Positions 26,012 through 34,508 of a DNA stretch of 64,000 nucleotides are shown here, piece by piece. The stretch comes from an uncultured Pelagibacteraceae bacterium (GTDB lineage: Bacteria > Pseudomonadota > Alphaproteobacteria > Pelagibacterales > Pelagibacteraceae): positions 1 to 64,000 of the forward strand of contig CACLDE010000003.1 in NCBI GenBank assembly GCA_902605645.1, read 5' to 3'. The notes beneath the pieces were generated by a model. That model did not search any database. It worked only from the letters and a program-made list of their open reading frames with translations, and was not told the DNA's origin. The translations under genes were made by a program, and so were the position numbers. How positions within the stretch are numbered: the stretch's first letter is position 1; each line of letters starts with the position of its first letter.

Positions 26012-26834
26012 AACATTCCAAAGTATTGCTTAATAAACATGCTATTGTCATAGGTCCTACCCCGCCTGGAACCGGTGTTATAGCTTTTACTTTACTTTTC
26101 ACGTCATCAAATTTGACATCACCAACTATTTGATCTCCTAATTTATTAATTCCAACATCTATTACTATACAATCTTTTTTAACCCAATCAGATTGCACTA
26201 GATTTGCTATACCTACAGCAGCAACCAATATGTCTGCCCTTTTACACTCATTTTTAATGTCTCTAGATTTTGAGTGAAGTATGGTGACAGTACAATTTTC
26301 TTTTAATAAAAGTTGGGCCATTGGTTTTCCGTTTAGATTAGATCTGCCGATAATTACAGCATGTAAACCTGTTAAATTTTCCTCAACAGATTTTATTAGC
26401 TTGATACATCCTAATGGAGTGCATGGCACTATCCCCTCATAACCTGAGGCTAAATTACCGACATTTAAAGGGTTAAAACCATCAACATCTTTTTTTGGGT
26501 CGATAGTATTGATTATCTTTTTTTGACTTATTTGTTTTGGTAATGGCAATTGAACTAATATTCCAGTAACTTCACTGTCTTTATTAAGAGACTTTATTTT
26601 ATCTAATATTTCTTTTTCGGAAATTGTTTCGGGATATCTTATAACTTCAGATTTTATACCAACTTCTTTTGCCTTTTTTTCTTTATTACTTACATACATC
26701 TGACTTGGTAAATAGTCTCCAATTAATATTACACTTAGCTTAGGTACATCTTTTGTGGTCTTGCAAATTTCTAATAATTCTTTTTTAATTTGCTTTCTTA
26801 GTTTCTCAGATTGAATTTTTCCATTTATAATCAT
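25998..26834 (-). CDS. folD: Bifunctional methylenetetrahydrofolate dehydrogenase/cyclohydrolase
   Basis: FolD interconverts 5,10-methylene- and 10-formyl-tetrahydrofolate, supplying one-carbon units. The 278-residue protein has the catalytic lysine region YVSNKEKKAKEVGI, the folate motif VQLPLPKQI, DVDGFNPLNVG, the dinucleotide site GRSNLNGKPMAQLL and the C-terminal PVPGGVGPMTIACL, all diagnostic. It lies 1 nt downstream of the YggT-like gene and overlaps the convergent psiE-like gene by 14 nt. Confidence 0.97.
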   Translation of the reverse strand: MIINGKIQSEKLRKQIKKELLEICKTTKDVPKLSVILIGDYLPSQMYVSNKEKKAKEVGIKSEVIRYPETISEKEILDKIKSLNKDSEVTGILVQLPLPKQISQKKIINTIDPKKDVDGFNPLNVGNLASGYEGIVPCTPLGCIKLIKSVEENLTGLHAVIIGRSNLNGKPMAQLLLKENCTVTILHSKSRDIKNECKRADILVAAVGIANLVQSDWVKKDCIVIDVGINKLGDQIVGDVKFDDVKSKVKAITPVPGGVGPMTIACLLSNTLECFKAR

Positions 26835-26835
26835 T

Positions 26836-27126
26836 TTAAAACAAACTCGGGGCTAAATATTCAAAAACTAAATTTCTTAAAAACATTAAACCTAATATTA
26901 GGATAACAGGTGAAATATCAATTGAACCTAGATTGGGCATGTATCGTCTAATAAAATTTAAAGGGGGTGCAGTAAGTCTATACGAGACGTCTAGAATGGC
27001 ATATACAAACCTGTTTCCTGTATTAAGAATATTAAAAGCAACCAACCAACTTAGAACAGCGTTGATAATTAAAATCCATATATATATTGTAATAATATTA
27101 TCAAATAAAATTAAAGCTGATTTCAT
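26836..27126 (-). CDS. YggT family membrane protein
   Basis: A 96-residue protein with two membrane helices separated by the conserved loop YRLTAPPLNFIRRYMPNLGSIDISP, typical of the YggT family, implicated in osmotic tolerance or cell division positioning. Its stop is 1 nt before folD and its start overlaps the MscS gene stop by 1 nt, forming a run hemC-hemD-mscS-yggT-folD. Confidence 0.85.
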   Translation of the reverse strand: MKSALILFDNIITIYIWILIINAVLSWLVAFNILNTGNRFVYAILDVSYRLTAPPLNFIRRYMPNLGSIDISPVILILGLMFLRNLVFEYLAPSLF

Positions 27127-28217
27127 TAATTTTTCTCCACATATATAGAGGTGCTTGGAAAAGCAAATGATGCCCCATTACCTTCAACAATCTTTTTGAC
27201 CTCTACGGCTAATCTCTCTTTTACTTTAAGCCATTCAATCCATTCATTAGTAACTGTAAAACATCTTACGTAAAGGTCTATTGAACTATCTGAAAACTTA
27301 TCAATTCGTACCGCGTGCTCAGTGTCATCTCCTTTTTTAAAATCTTCACTGCTTACGATATATTTTTCAATTTGATTTCTAATATTTTTTAACTGATCTA
27401 TAGTAGAATTATACTGTAAAGTTATTATCCAACTTATTCTCCAGTTTGTAGTTTCGCTAATGTTTACAACTGCGTTTTCTGCAAATGAGGCATTAGGAAT
27501 AGTAGCGATTGATTTGTCAAATTTTCTTATAACGGTTGATCTAAAGCCAATTCTTTCAACAATTCCCTCGATAATACCCTCTACATATATCCAATCACCA
27601 ATTTTAAATCTTTTTTCTACTAAAACCAAAACTCCTGAAATTAAGTTTTTAAATAAGTCTTGAGCACCTAAAGCAACTGCAACACCAAATAAACCTAATC
27701 CAGCTATAATAGGAGCAATCTTAATTCCCCATATGTCTAGTGTAGCTGCGAAACCAAAAAATATAATTAAAATTTTGTTTGCTTTCACAACCCAATTTAG
27801 TAAATCTTTAGATAGTAGTTCTTCTACTCTTCTTATCAGATAGGTAAGTGGTTCAACAATTTGATGTATTAACCAGAATATTAAAATGGTTATTAAGGAA
27901 CGGTTTATGTTGTCAACAAAAGCAAGCATTTTACCATCGAATTCCATGTAAGAACTGGCTACAAAAATTCCTAAAACAATTGGAAGAAATTTTACAGGTC
28001 CAGTGGAAGCTTTTACCAAGGCATCATCAAATTTGTTTGATGTTTTAGCTACGTAGTTTTGTAATCTTTTTAAAATAAAGTTTGAAATCAAGCCTCTTAA
28101 TAAAAGAAATAATAGAAAGATTACAATACCTATGCCTATTTGAGTAAAATTAATTCCAACTATCCCTTGTTGCCAGATTTCAACGAATAAATTTTTAAAA
28201 TTTTCAAATACGTTCAT
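27126..28217 (-). CDS. Small-conductance mechanosensitive channel (MscS family)
   Basis: A 363-residue membrane channel that opens under hypo-osmotic stress. N-terminal helices are followed by the pore helix region GLGLFGVAVALGAQDLFKNLISG, with the Gly/Ala-rich TM3 pattern of MscS, and the beta domain starting GDWIYVEGIIEGIVERIGFRSTVIRKFD. It is longer than E. coli MscS (286 residues) because of extra N-terminal helices. It overlaps hemD by 4 nt. Confidence 0.92.
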   Translation of the reverse strand: MNVFENFKNLFVEIWQQGIVGINFTQIGIGIVIFLLFLLLRGLISNFILKRLQNYVAKTSNKFDDALVKASTGPVKFLPIVLGIFVASSYMEFDGKMLAFVDNINRSLITILIFWLIHQIVEPLTYLIRRVEELLSKDLLNWVVKANKILIIFFGFAATLDIWGIKIAPIIAGLGLFGVAVALGAQDLFKNLISGVLVLVEKRFKIGDWIYVEGIIEGIVERIGFRSTVIRKFDKSIATIPNASFAENAVVNISETTNWRISWIITLQYNSTIDQLKNIRNQIEKYIVSSEDFKKGDDTEHAVRIDKFSDSSIDLYVRCFTVTNEWIEWLKVKERLAVEVKKIVEGNGASFAFPSTSIYVEKN

Positions 28218-28915
28218 TTAATTTTTTCTATCTCAATTATCTCATTACCTGGGTTGAAAATCTTATTCTTCCACCCAGCCTTATTAAAAAAATCTGCAAT
28301 TTTTTTACTTATACACATAACTACTGATTGTGTCATCATTGGAGCTAAAGAATAATTAGATACTATGCTGTTAAAACTCTCTGCGCTTCTTAAAGAGTAA
28401 ACAAATATAACGTTTGGCGGATATTTTTTAATTAATTCAATATTTGACTTATTTATTGAGGTTATTTTTTCTGAAAAATAATTTATAAATTTTTTCACTT
28501 TAAATCCCTCAGTGTGAAGCTCTTTATCTAATTCTATAGTTATTTGGTCCCCACAAATGTAAGCTAATCTATCATTTTTTTTAACCTCTTTGGAGTTGAT
28601 AATTAAATTCTTAAGAGCATTTACATTTCCACTTGCAGATATTGTTTTTGTAAAACCATTAATTCTTGCAATTTTTTCGGTAACTGAACCTACACAAAAA
28701 CACTTTATATTTTTTTTTTCTCCTTTTACAGTTAAGTTTCTAACAGCATTTGAACTTGTAAAAACTAAAGCATTATAATTTTTTATTTCGATTGGGTTTA
28801 AATAGGCATTACTAATTTTTAAAGTTGGTATGTGCATAATCTTATGTCCTAAATTAAAAAGATCTTGCATTAAATTTTCAGTATCGTTTAAAGGTCTTGT
28901 TAAAATTATGTTCAT
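28214..28915 (-). CDS. hemD: Uroporphyrinogen-III synthase
   Basis: HemD closes and inverts ring D of hydroxymethylbilane to make uroporphyrinogen III. The sequence of this family is poorly conserved; the 233-residue length, the N-terminal ILTRPLNDTENLMQDL, LVFTSSNAVR and the C-terminal segment CISKKIADF fit. Overlap of 4 nt with hemC makes the assignment secure. Confidence 0.9.
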   Translation of the reverse strand: MNIILTRPLNDTENLMQDLFNLGHKIMHIPTLKISNAYLNPIEIKNYNALVFTSSNAVRNLTVKGEKKNIKCFCVGSVTEKIARINGFTKTISASGNVNALKNLIINSKEVKKNDRLAYICGDQITIELDKELHTEGFKVKKFINYFSEKITSINKSNIELIKKYPPNVIFVYSLRSAESFNSIVSNYSLAPMMTQSVVMCISKKIADFFNKAGWKNKIFNPGNEIIEIEKIK

Positions 28916-29826
28916 CTTTTCTTCTTATAATTGCCTTTGGATTGAATTAATAAGTCTTTACCAGCGGAAATTCCAAGTTCTACCGGAAGTTTTTTATCCC
29001 CCTCTTTTTTTACAGAAAAAGATTTGAGACCATCATCAGAAAAAAGTTGGGATATAATGATAATATTGTTTTTGTCTATTTTCGCATAAGCTCCTACAGC
29101 TGTATGACAATCTCCTCCGATAGTTTTTAATAGACTTCTTTCCGCTAGTGAACAAATTTTAGTATTTTCATCATTAATTTTTTCTAAAATATCCAAATTT
29201 TCAAAATCATCTTTTCTACATTGCACAGCGATTACTCCTTGACCTGCAGATGGGATAATTTTTTCCTCTGAAAATATTTTTGTGATTTCATTTTCAAGCC
29301 TTAATGTTTGAATACCTGCTAAAGCTAAAATTACCCCATCATATTCACCTTTTTTTACCTTAGATATTCTACTATCGATATTTCCTCTTACATTCTTACA
29401 ATTTATATTTTTAAAAAAAGATTTAAATTGAAGCTCTCTTCTTTTCGAACCCGATCCTATTGTAAGCGTATCATTATTTAAAGATTTATCCTTTTTAAGA
29501 ACAATAACGTCTCTTGGATCATTTCTTTTTAGATAAGCGCCAATGACTAAATTATTTTCCTCAAATGAGTCCATATCTTTTAAAGAATGAACAGCAATAT
29601 CTATTTTTTTTTGTGATAATTGATTTTCAATTTCTTTACAAAAAATGTTTTTTCCGCCAATGTCTGAGACCTTTTTGTCTTGAAAATTATCTCCAGATGT
29701 TTTGATAATTTGAATTTCTATTTCCTTTTTTTGATCAGATGCTGAAAAGAATAACTTTTTTACTATTTCAGCGTAAGAAAGTGAAAGTTTACTGCCTCTT
29801 GCACCAATTATAATTTTTTTATTCAT
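28912..29826 (-). CDS. hemC: Porphobilinogen deaminase (hydroxymethylbilane synthase)
   Basis: HemC polymerises four porphobilinogens using a dipyrromethane cofactor held on cysteine. The 304-residue protein has IIGARGSKLSLSYAE, AVHSLKDMD, GSGSKRRELQ and RGNIDSRISK, and the cofactor Cys240 in GGDCHTAVGAYA. It starts the hemC-hemD-mscS run and is divergent from tsaD with only 38 nt between the start codons. Confidence 0.97.
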   Translation of the reverse strand: MNKKIIIGARGSKLSLSYAEIVKKLFFSASDQKKEIEIQIIKTSGDNFQDKKVSDIGGKNIFCKEIENQLSQKKIDIAVHSLKDMDSFEENNLVIGAYLKRNDPRDVIVLKKDKSLNNDTLTIGSGSKRRELQFKSFFKNINCKNVRGNIDSRISKVKKGEYDGVILALAGIQTLRLENEITKIFSEEKIIPSAGQGVIAVQCRKDDFENLDILEKINDENTKICSLAERSLLKTIGGDCHTAVGAYAKIDKNNIIIISQLFSDDGLKSFSVKKEGDKKLPVELGISAGKDLLIQSKGNYKKKR

Positions 29827-29864
29827 TTAAGTATTTTAAAGTTTATTTTATAATATCTAATCTA

Positions 29865-30941
29865 ATGGAAAAAAAACTAATTTTTTTAGGTATTGAAACT
29901 AGCTGTGACGAAACAGCGGCCTCAATAGTTCAGGAAAATTCAGATGGTAGTGCAAATGTCTTGTCTTCCGTTGTGTCTAGTCAAGTAAAAGAACATGAAA
30001 AATTTGGAGGAGTAGTTCCTGAGTTAGCAGCTAGATCTCATGTTGAAAATATAGACTTTATAATATCAAAAGCTCTAAGAGATGCTAAAACTAATTTTGA
30101 AAAAATAGATGGAGTTGCAGCTACTGCAGGGCCCGGTCTAGTAGTTTGTTTAACAGTCGGTTTAAACTTTGGTAAAGCTATTGCGGGTTTCGCTAAAAAA
30201 CCTTTTGTAGCAGTTAATCACTTAGAAGGGCATGCTTTAAGTCCAGCTTTAAATAATAAAATTGAATTTCCCTATTTGCTTTTGTTAATTTCTGGTGGTC
30301 ACTCTCAGTACTTAATTGTTAAAGATGTTAATAATTATAAACAAATAGGCACAACAATAGACGATGCTTTAGGTGAAGCATTTGATAAAACATCGAAAAT
30401 GTTAAATCTTGGATACCCTGGCGGTCCTGCTGTTGAAAAATTTGCAAAACAAGGGGATAAGAATTTTTATAAATTACCAGAGCCTATAATTAATAAAGCA
30501 GGATGTAATTTGTCTTTTGCTGGGTTAAAAACAGCAGTTTTAATTCAATCAAAGAAAATAAAGAATGATAAGAAACTTAAATTTAATTTAGCAGCCTCAT
30601 TTCAAGAAACCATAATCAAGATTTTAAATAAAAAAACCAAAGTTGCGTTTAATGAATTTAAAAGATATTCAAAAAAAGAGAACAATGTTTTTGTTGTAGC
30701 AGGAGGAGTCGCTGCCAACCAGAGTATTCGTAAAAGTTTAAAAAATATAGCTGAAGAAAATAATTTTAAACCAATCTTTTCTAAAATTGAATTTTGTGGA
30801 GATAACGCTGCAATGATTGCTTGGGCAGGAATACAAAGATATAAAAAAAAGTTGTTAGATGATTTAAGTGTAGAACCAAAGTCAAGATGGCCTCTAGATA
30901 AATCTGCTCCTTATATGAAAGGACCTGGTTTAAAACTTTGA
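29865..30941 (+). CDS. tsaD: tRNA N6-threonylcarbamoyladenosine transferase TsaD
   Basis: TsaD transfers threonylcarbamoyl to A37 of ANN-decoding tRNAs, with TsaB and TsaE. The 358-residue protein has GIETSCDETAASIV, the iron-binding HLEGHAL, ISGGHSQY, GYPGGPAVEKFA, VVAGGVAANQSIR and CGDNAAMIAW. A TATAAT (29849-29854) lies 10 nt before the ATG and no Shine-Dalgarno is seen, so the mRNA leader must be very short. It overlaps the EVE gene by 4 nt. Confidence 0.97.
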   Translation: MEKKLIFLGIETSCDETAASIVQENSDGSANVLSSVVSSQVKEHEKFGGVVPELAARSHVENIDFIISKALRDAKTNFEKIDGVAATAGPGLVVCLTVGLNFGKAIAGFAKKPFVAVNHLEGHALSPALNNKIEFPYLLLLISGGHSQYLIVKDVNNYKQIGTTIDDALGEAFDKTSKMLNLGYPGGPAVEKFAKQGDKNFYKLPEPIINKAGCNLSFAGLKTAVLIQSKKIKNDKKLKFNLAASFQETIIKILNKKTKVAFNEFKRYSKKENNVFVVAGGVAANQSIRKSLKNIAEENNFKPIFSKIEFCGDNAAMIAWAGIQRYKKKLLDDLSVEPKSRWPLDKSAPYMKGPGLKL

Positions 30942-31354
30942 AAAATTACTGGTTAATGAAATCAGAACCTTATGTTTGGTCTATCGATCAACAAAAAAAA
31001 GCTGGAGCTAAAGGAGCAACATGGGACGGTGTAAGAAATTATCAGGCCGCAAACAACTTAAAAAAAATGAAAATTGGAGATAAATGTTTTTTTTATCATT
31101 CAAATGAGGGGAAAGAAATTGTTGGCATAGTATCTGTCATTAAAAGTGCTTTCATTGATAAAACAGATACAAAAAATAGATTTGTTGCTGTTCAAGTTAG
31201 GTTTGAAAAAAAGTTAAAAATACCTGTTACACTTGAAAACATAAAAAAAACAAAGCAAATTTCCCATTTACCGTTGATAAAACAGAGCAGATTGTCAGTA
31301 ATGCCAATTGATTTTAAAAGCTGGAAAATAATTTGTAAGATGGGTAAAATCTGA
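30938..31354 (+). CDS. EVE domain-containing protein
   Basis: A 138-residue protein covering one EVE domain, a PUA-like fold that binds modified bases in nucleic acids. Motifs are YWLMKSEPYVWSID, GATWDGVRNYQAANNLK, DKCFFYHSNEGKEIVGIV and the C-terminal LSVMPIDFKSWKII. It is coupled to tsaD by a 4-nt overlap. The molecular role of bacterial EVE proteins is not settled. Confidence 0.92.
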   Translation: MKNYWLMKSEPYVWSIDQQKKAGAKGATWDGVRNYQAANNLKKMKIGDKCFFYHSNEGKEIVGIVSVIKSAFIDKTDTKNRFVAVQVRFEKKLKIPVTLENIKKTKQISHLPLIKQSRLSVMPIDFKSWKIICKMGKI

Positions 31355-31378
31355 GAAAAAAAATAAAAAAGGTTTGTC

Positions 31379-33475
31379 GTGGCCAAAAGATCAAGAAATA
31401 AGAAGAAACGAAAAAAAATTCGAACTAAAAAAAAATCTAGAAAGATAAAAAGATCTAGAAGAAATGTAAAAAAAAATAGATCTTCCAAAGCTAGAGGCAG
31501 TAGTTCAAAAAAAAATATTATTACAAAAGATGAAGATGGAAATTCAGTAATAAAGGTTTCTGACTCATGGTCTAATCAAGCTTTAATAAATAGCTCCAAA
31601 TACAAAAAGAAATATAATTTATCTGTCAAAGAAAATGATAAATTTTGGAAAAAAGAGGGAAAAAGAATTACTTGGATAAAACAATATACTAAAATTAAAG
31701 ATGTAAAATATAGTAAAGATGACGTGAAGATAAAATGGTTTTACGATGGTACCTTAAATGTTTCAGCAAATTGTATTGATAGACATTTAAAAAAGAACGG
31801 AAAAAAAACTGCAATAATTTGGGTGGGAGATGATCCTTCAGATACCAAAAAAATAACTTACAAAGAATTACATAAAAATGTCAGTAAAGCTGCTAATGCT
31901 CTTAAAAGTATAGGCATACAAAAAGGTGACAGAGTAACTATTTATTTAACAATGATACCGGAGCTAGCATATACAATGCTTGCTTGCGCAAGAATAGGTG
32001 CGGTTCATTCTATAATTTTTGGTGGTTTCTCACCAGACTCCATAGCAACAAGAATTAATGACTGCGAGTCAGACTACTTAATAACTGCAGATGAGGGTGT
32101 ACGTGGAGGAAAAATAATACCTCTAAAAAAAATAGCAGATGAAGCTTTATCTCAATGTCCTAATGTAAAAAAATGTGTAGTAGTAAAAAGAACTGGAAAT
32201 CAAGTAAGTTGGGATGACGATAGGGACGTTTCTTATGAAGAATTAATTTCAAAAGTTTCTGCCAAATGTGATCCAGAAGAAATGAGTGCTGAAGATCCTT
32301 TGTTTATTCTCTATACATCTGGATCAACAGGCAAACCCAAAGGGGTTTTACATACATCTGGTGGTTATTTGGTATACGCATCTATGACACATCAATACAT
32401 TTTTGATTATAAGCCAAAAGATATTTATTGGTGCACTGCTGATATTGGCTGGGTGACTGGGCACAGTTATATAATCTACGGACCATTATCTAATGGCGCC
32501 ACTACAATTATGTTTGAAGGAGTTCCAAATTACCCGGATAGTTCAAGATGGTGGCAGATTGTAGATAAATATAAAGTAAATATTTTTTATACTGCTCCAA
32601 CAGCCATCAGAGCCTTAATGAGAGAAGGAGATGGGCCTGTAAAAAAAACTAGTAGAAAATCACTAAAATTGCTTGGTACTGTTGGAGAACCTATCAATCC
32701 TGAGGCTTGGATGTGGTATTATAAAACTGTAGGTGATGAACGCTGTCCGATCGTTGATACTTGGTGGCAAACTGAAACTGGAGGAATTTTAATTGCTCCT
32801 CAGCCTGGTGCAATAGATTTAAAACCAGGGTCTGCTACAAAACCATTTTATGGAATTAAGCCTGTGATAGTAGATGAAGCTGGTAAAATTCTTAAGGGTG
32901 CATGTAAAGGAAGATTGTGTATGTCTGCTTCTTGGCCAGGTCAAATGCGAACAGTTTATGGTGATCATAAAAGATTTATAGATACATATTTTTCTCAATT
33001 TGATGGAAAATATTTTACAGGAGATGGCTGCAGAAGAGACAAAGATGGTTATTATTGGATAACCGGAAGAGTTGATGATGTTATAATTGTTTCAGGTCAC
33101 AATTTGGGAACTGCAGAAATAGAAAGTGCTTTCGTAGCTCATCCTAAAGTAGCAGAAGCTGCGGTAGTTGGATACCCTCACGATATAAAAGGAAACGGGT
33201 TGTATTGTTACGTAACTTTAAACGCTGGTGAGCAACCAGATGGTGATTTAGAAAGAGAACTTAAACTTTGGGTGAGAAAACAAATTGGTCCTATAGCGAC
33301 TCCTGATCTTATACAATTTGCACCTGGTTTACCTAAGACGAGATCGGGTAAAATAATGAGAAGAATTTTAAGAAAAATAGCAGCCAATGAACATAGCGAG
33401 TTGGGTGATACTACAACATTGGCAGACCCATCAGTTGTTGAGTCTTTAGTAGAAAACCGACAGAACAAAGATTAA
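31379..33475 (+). CDS. acs: Acetyl-CoA synthetase with a polybasic N-terminal extension
   Basis: Acs activates acetate to acetyl-CoA through acetyl-AMP. The 698-residue ORF has ATP-binding [19 protein letters not shown], the hinge region [14 protein letters not shown] and the acetylation-controlled Lys658 in [10 protein letters not shown]. Family members are near 650 residues. The extra 46 at the N-terminus contain about 26 Lys/Arg (for example [11 protein letters not shown]) before the conserved domain resumes around [16 protein letters not shown]. The start is GTG with AAGG a few nt upstream; no later ATG precedes the catalytic core. The nearby symporter may import its substrate. Confidence 0.95.
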   Translation: MAKRSRNKKKRKKIRTKKKSRKIKRSRRNVKKNRSSKARGSSSKKNIITKDEDGNSVIKVSDSWSNQALINSSKYKKKYNLSVKENDKFWKKEGKRITWIKQYTKIKDVKYSKDDVKIKWFYDGTLNVSANCIDRHLKKNGKKTAIIWVGDDPSDTKKITYKELHKNVSKAANALKSIGIQKGDRVTIYLTMIPELAYTMLACARIGAVHSIIFGGFSPDSIATRINDCESDYLITADEGVRGGKIIPLKKIADEALSQCPNVKKCVVVKRTGNQVSWDDDRDVSYEELISKVSAKCDPEEMSAEDPLFILYTSGSTGKPKGVLHTSGGYLVYASMTHQYIFDYKPKDIYWCTADIGWVTGHSYIIYGPLSNGATTIMFEGVPNYPDSSRWWQIVDKYKVNIFYTAPTAIRALMREGDGPVKKTSRKSLKLLGTVGEPINPEAWMWYYKTVGDERCPIVDTWWQTETGGILIAPQPGAIDLKPGSATKPFYGIKPVIVDEAGKILKGACKGRLCMSASWPGQMRTVYGDHKRFIDTYFSQFDGKYFTGDGCRRDKDGYYWITGRVDDVIIVSGHNLGTAEIESAFVAHPKVAEAAVVGYPHDIKGNGLYCYVTLNAGEQPDGDLERELKLWVRKQIGPIATPDLIQFAPGLPKTRSGKIMRRILRKIAANEHSELGDTTTLADPSVVESLVENRQNKD

Positions 33476-34099
33476 TTATTTTAAGTTTACTGGAATTTTT
33501 TCAAAATCAGCAACAACTAACATCCACTTATTTTTAATTGAATTAATTACAATTTCTTTATCTAGCTCTTTTAATTCATCCGCTATCGGCGCCCAGTGAA
33601 ATAAAGCGTCACAACTATTAGAAAATGGTTTATCGCTACAATATTCCTTAATGTCAAAATTATTTAATTTTTCTTTAAATTTTGATTTGTATTTTTCACA
33701 CATTTCATTTGGCAAACCATTTATAATTTCATTTTCTAAGATAGATTGGTAAATTTTATTTGGATCTAAAATATCGATGTTATATTTTTTATTCAAATAT
33801 GAGACAGTAAAAAAAGTTAAATCTGTTACAGCCTCAGAAAAAATATTCCATTTAGCTTTATTTACTGACTCAACAAATACATCATCTGTGAACATCATAT
33901 TTTGTTTTAATCCCATTCTAGTTTTTAAATATCCATACAAAGTTGATTGCGTTACAAAAGCTGATTTTTCTTTTATAAAATTAATCAAATCATTCTCTGT
34001 ATTAATCTTTAGAAATTTTTTACTTATTTTTTCGTAAGGAAATAGATAGTCTTTTACTGCTGATAAAACCTCAGATATAGCTTTTAAATTCAATTTCAA
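33476..34099 (-). CDS. Conserved protein of unknown function (207 aa)
   Basis: A 207-residue soluble protein without signal peptide or membrane helix. A central block, FVTQSTLYGYLKTRMG, then FTDDVFVESVNKAKWNIF, resembles a conserved alphaproteobacterial hypothetical family I recall but cannot name; it has sometimes been labelled esterase without evidence I can confirm. The C-terminus has a cysteine pair region (YCSDKPFSNSCDALFHWAP). It converges on acs, with no gap between the two stops, and diverges from the symporter genes. Confidence 0.6.
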   Translation of the reverse strand: MKLNLKAISEVLSAVKDYLFPYEKISKKFLKINTENDLINFIKEKSAFVTQSTLYGYLKTRMGLKQNMMFTDDVFVESVNKAKWNIFSEAVTDLTFFTVSYLNKKYNIDILDPNKIYQSILENEIINGLPNEMCEKYKSKFKEKLNNFDIKEYCSDKPFSNSCDALFHWAPIADELKELDKEIVINSIKNKWMLVVADFEKIPVNLK

Positions 34100-34215
34100 G
34101 TTGTATACTATTTTGTCCTATTTTTTTCCCTTATTTTACGTGGATTATAGCACTTCATTTTAGGTTTTTTAACTTTTAATTAGCGGCTAGATGGGTAAGA
34201 TCCACTTCAATTAAG

Positions 34216-34229
34216 TTACGTTAACGTAA
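34216..34229. promoter_or_regulatory. 14-bp palindrome upstream of the symporter operon
   Basis: TTACGTTAACGTAA is a perfect palindrome centred between 34222 and 34223, 24 nt before the ATG at 34254. Its symmetry and place suggest an operator for a dimeric regulator. I could not place -35 and -10 elements confidently in this 154-nt gap. Confidence 0.4.
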
Positions 34230-34253
34230 ATTAAAGTAAAAATAGGGGGAAAT

Positions 34254-34508
34254 ATGTCAAATAAAGAAAAACATTGGCAGAAAACCAAGGGTCACATGAT
34301 AATGACTATGTGTCTTTGGGCATTCTTCTCAATGGTAATTTTCCTTTTCGGATATGAAATCAACGGAGTGAGCTTTTTGGGTTATCCTTTAGCTTACTAC
34401 ATGACAGCACAAGGATCACTTCTTGCGTTCGTTATCATCATTTTCTGGTTTGCAAACAAGCAAGAAAAAATTGATGAAGAGTTTGGTTTCGGAGAGAAGG
34501 AGGATTAA
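34254..34508 (+). CDS. Sodium:solute symporter small subunit (DUF4212)
   Basis: An 84-residue protein with two membrane helices and charged ends: HWQKTKGHMIMTMCLWAFFS, the block FLGYPLAYYMTAQGS, and an acidic tail. This is the DUF4212 pattern of the small partner of a two-part sodium:solute symporter. It has a strong Shine-Dalgarno (AGGGGG) and overlaps the large subunit start by 1 nt (TAATG). Confidence 0.85.
   Translation: MSNKEKHWQKTKGHMIMTMCLWAFFSMVIFLFGYEINGVSFLGYPLAYYMTAQGSLLAFVIIIFWFANKQEKIDEEFGFGEKED

Noticed and set aside
34140-34205. GTGGAT/ATCCAC inverted repeat before the symporter genes
   Set aside because: Arms are only 6 bp and 54 nt apart, well within chance for this composition.
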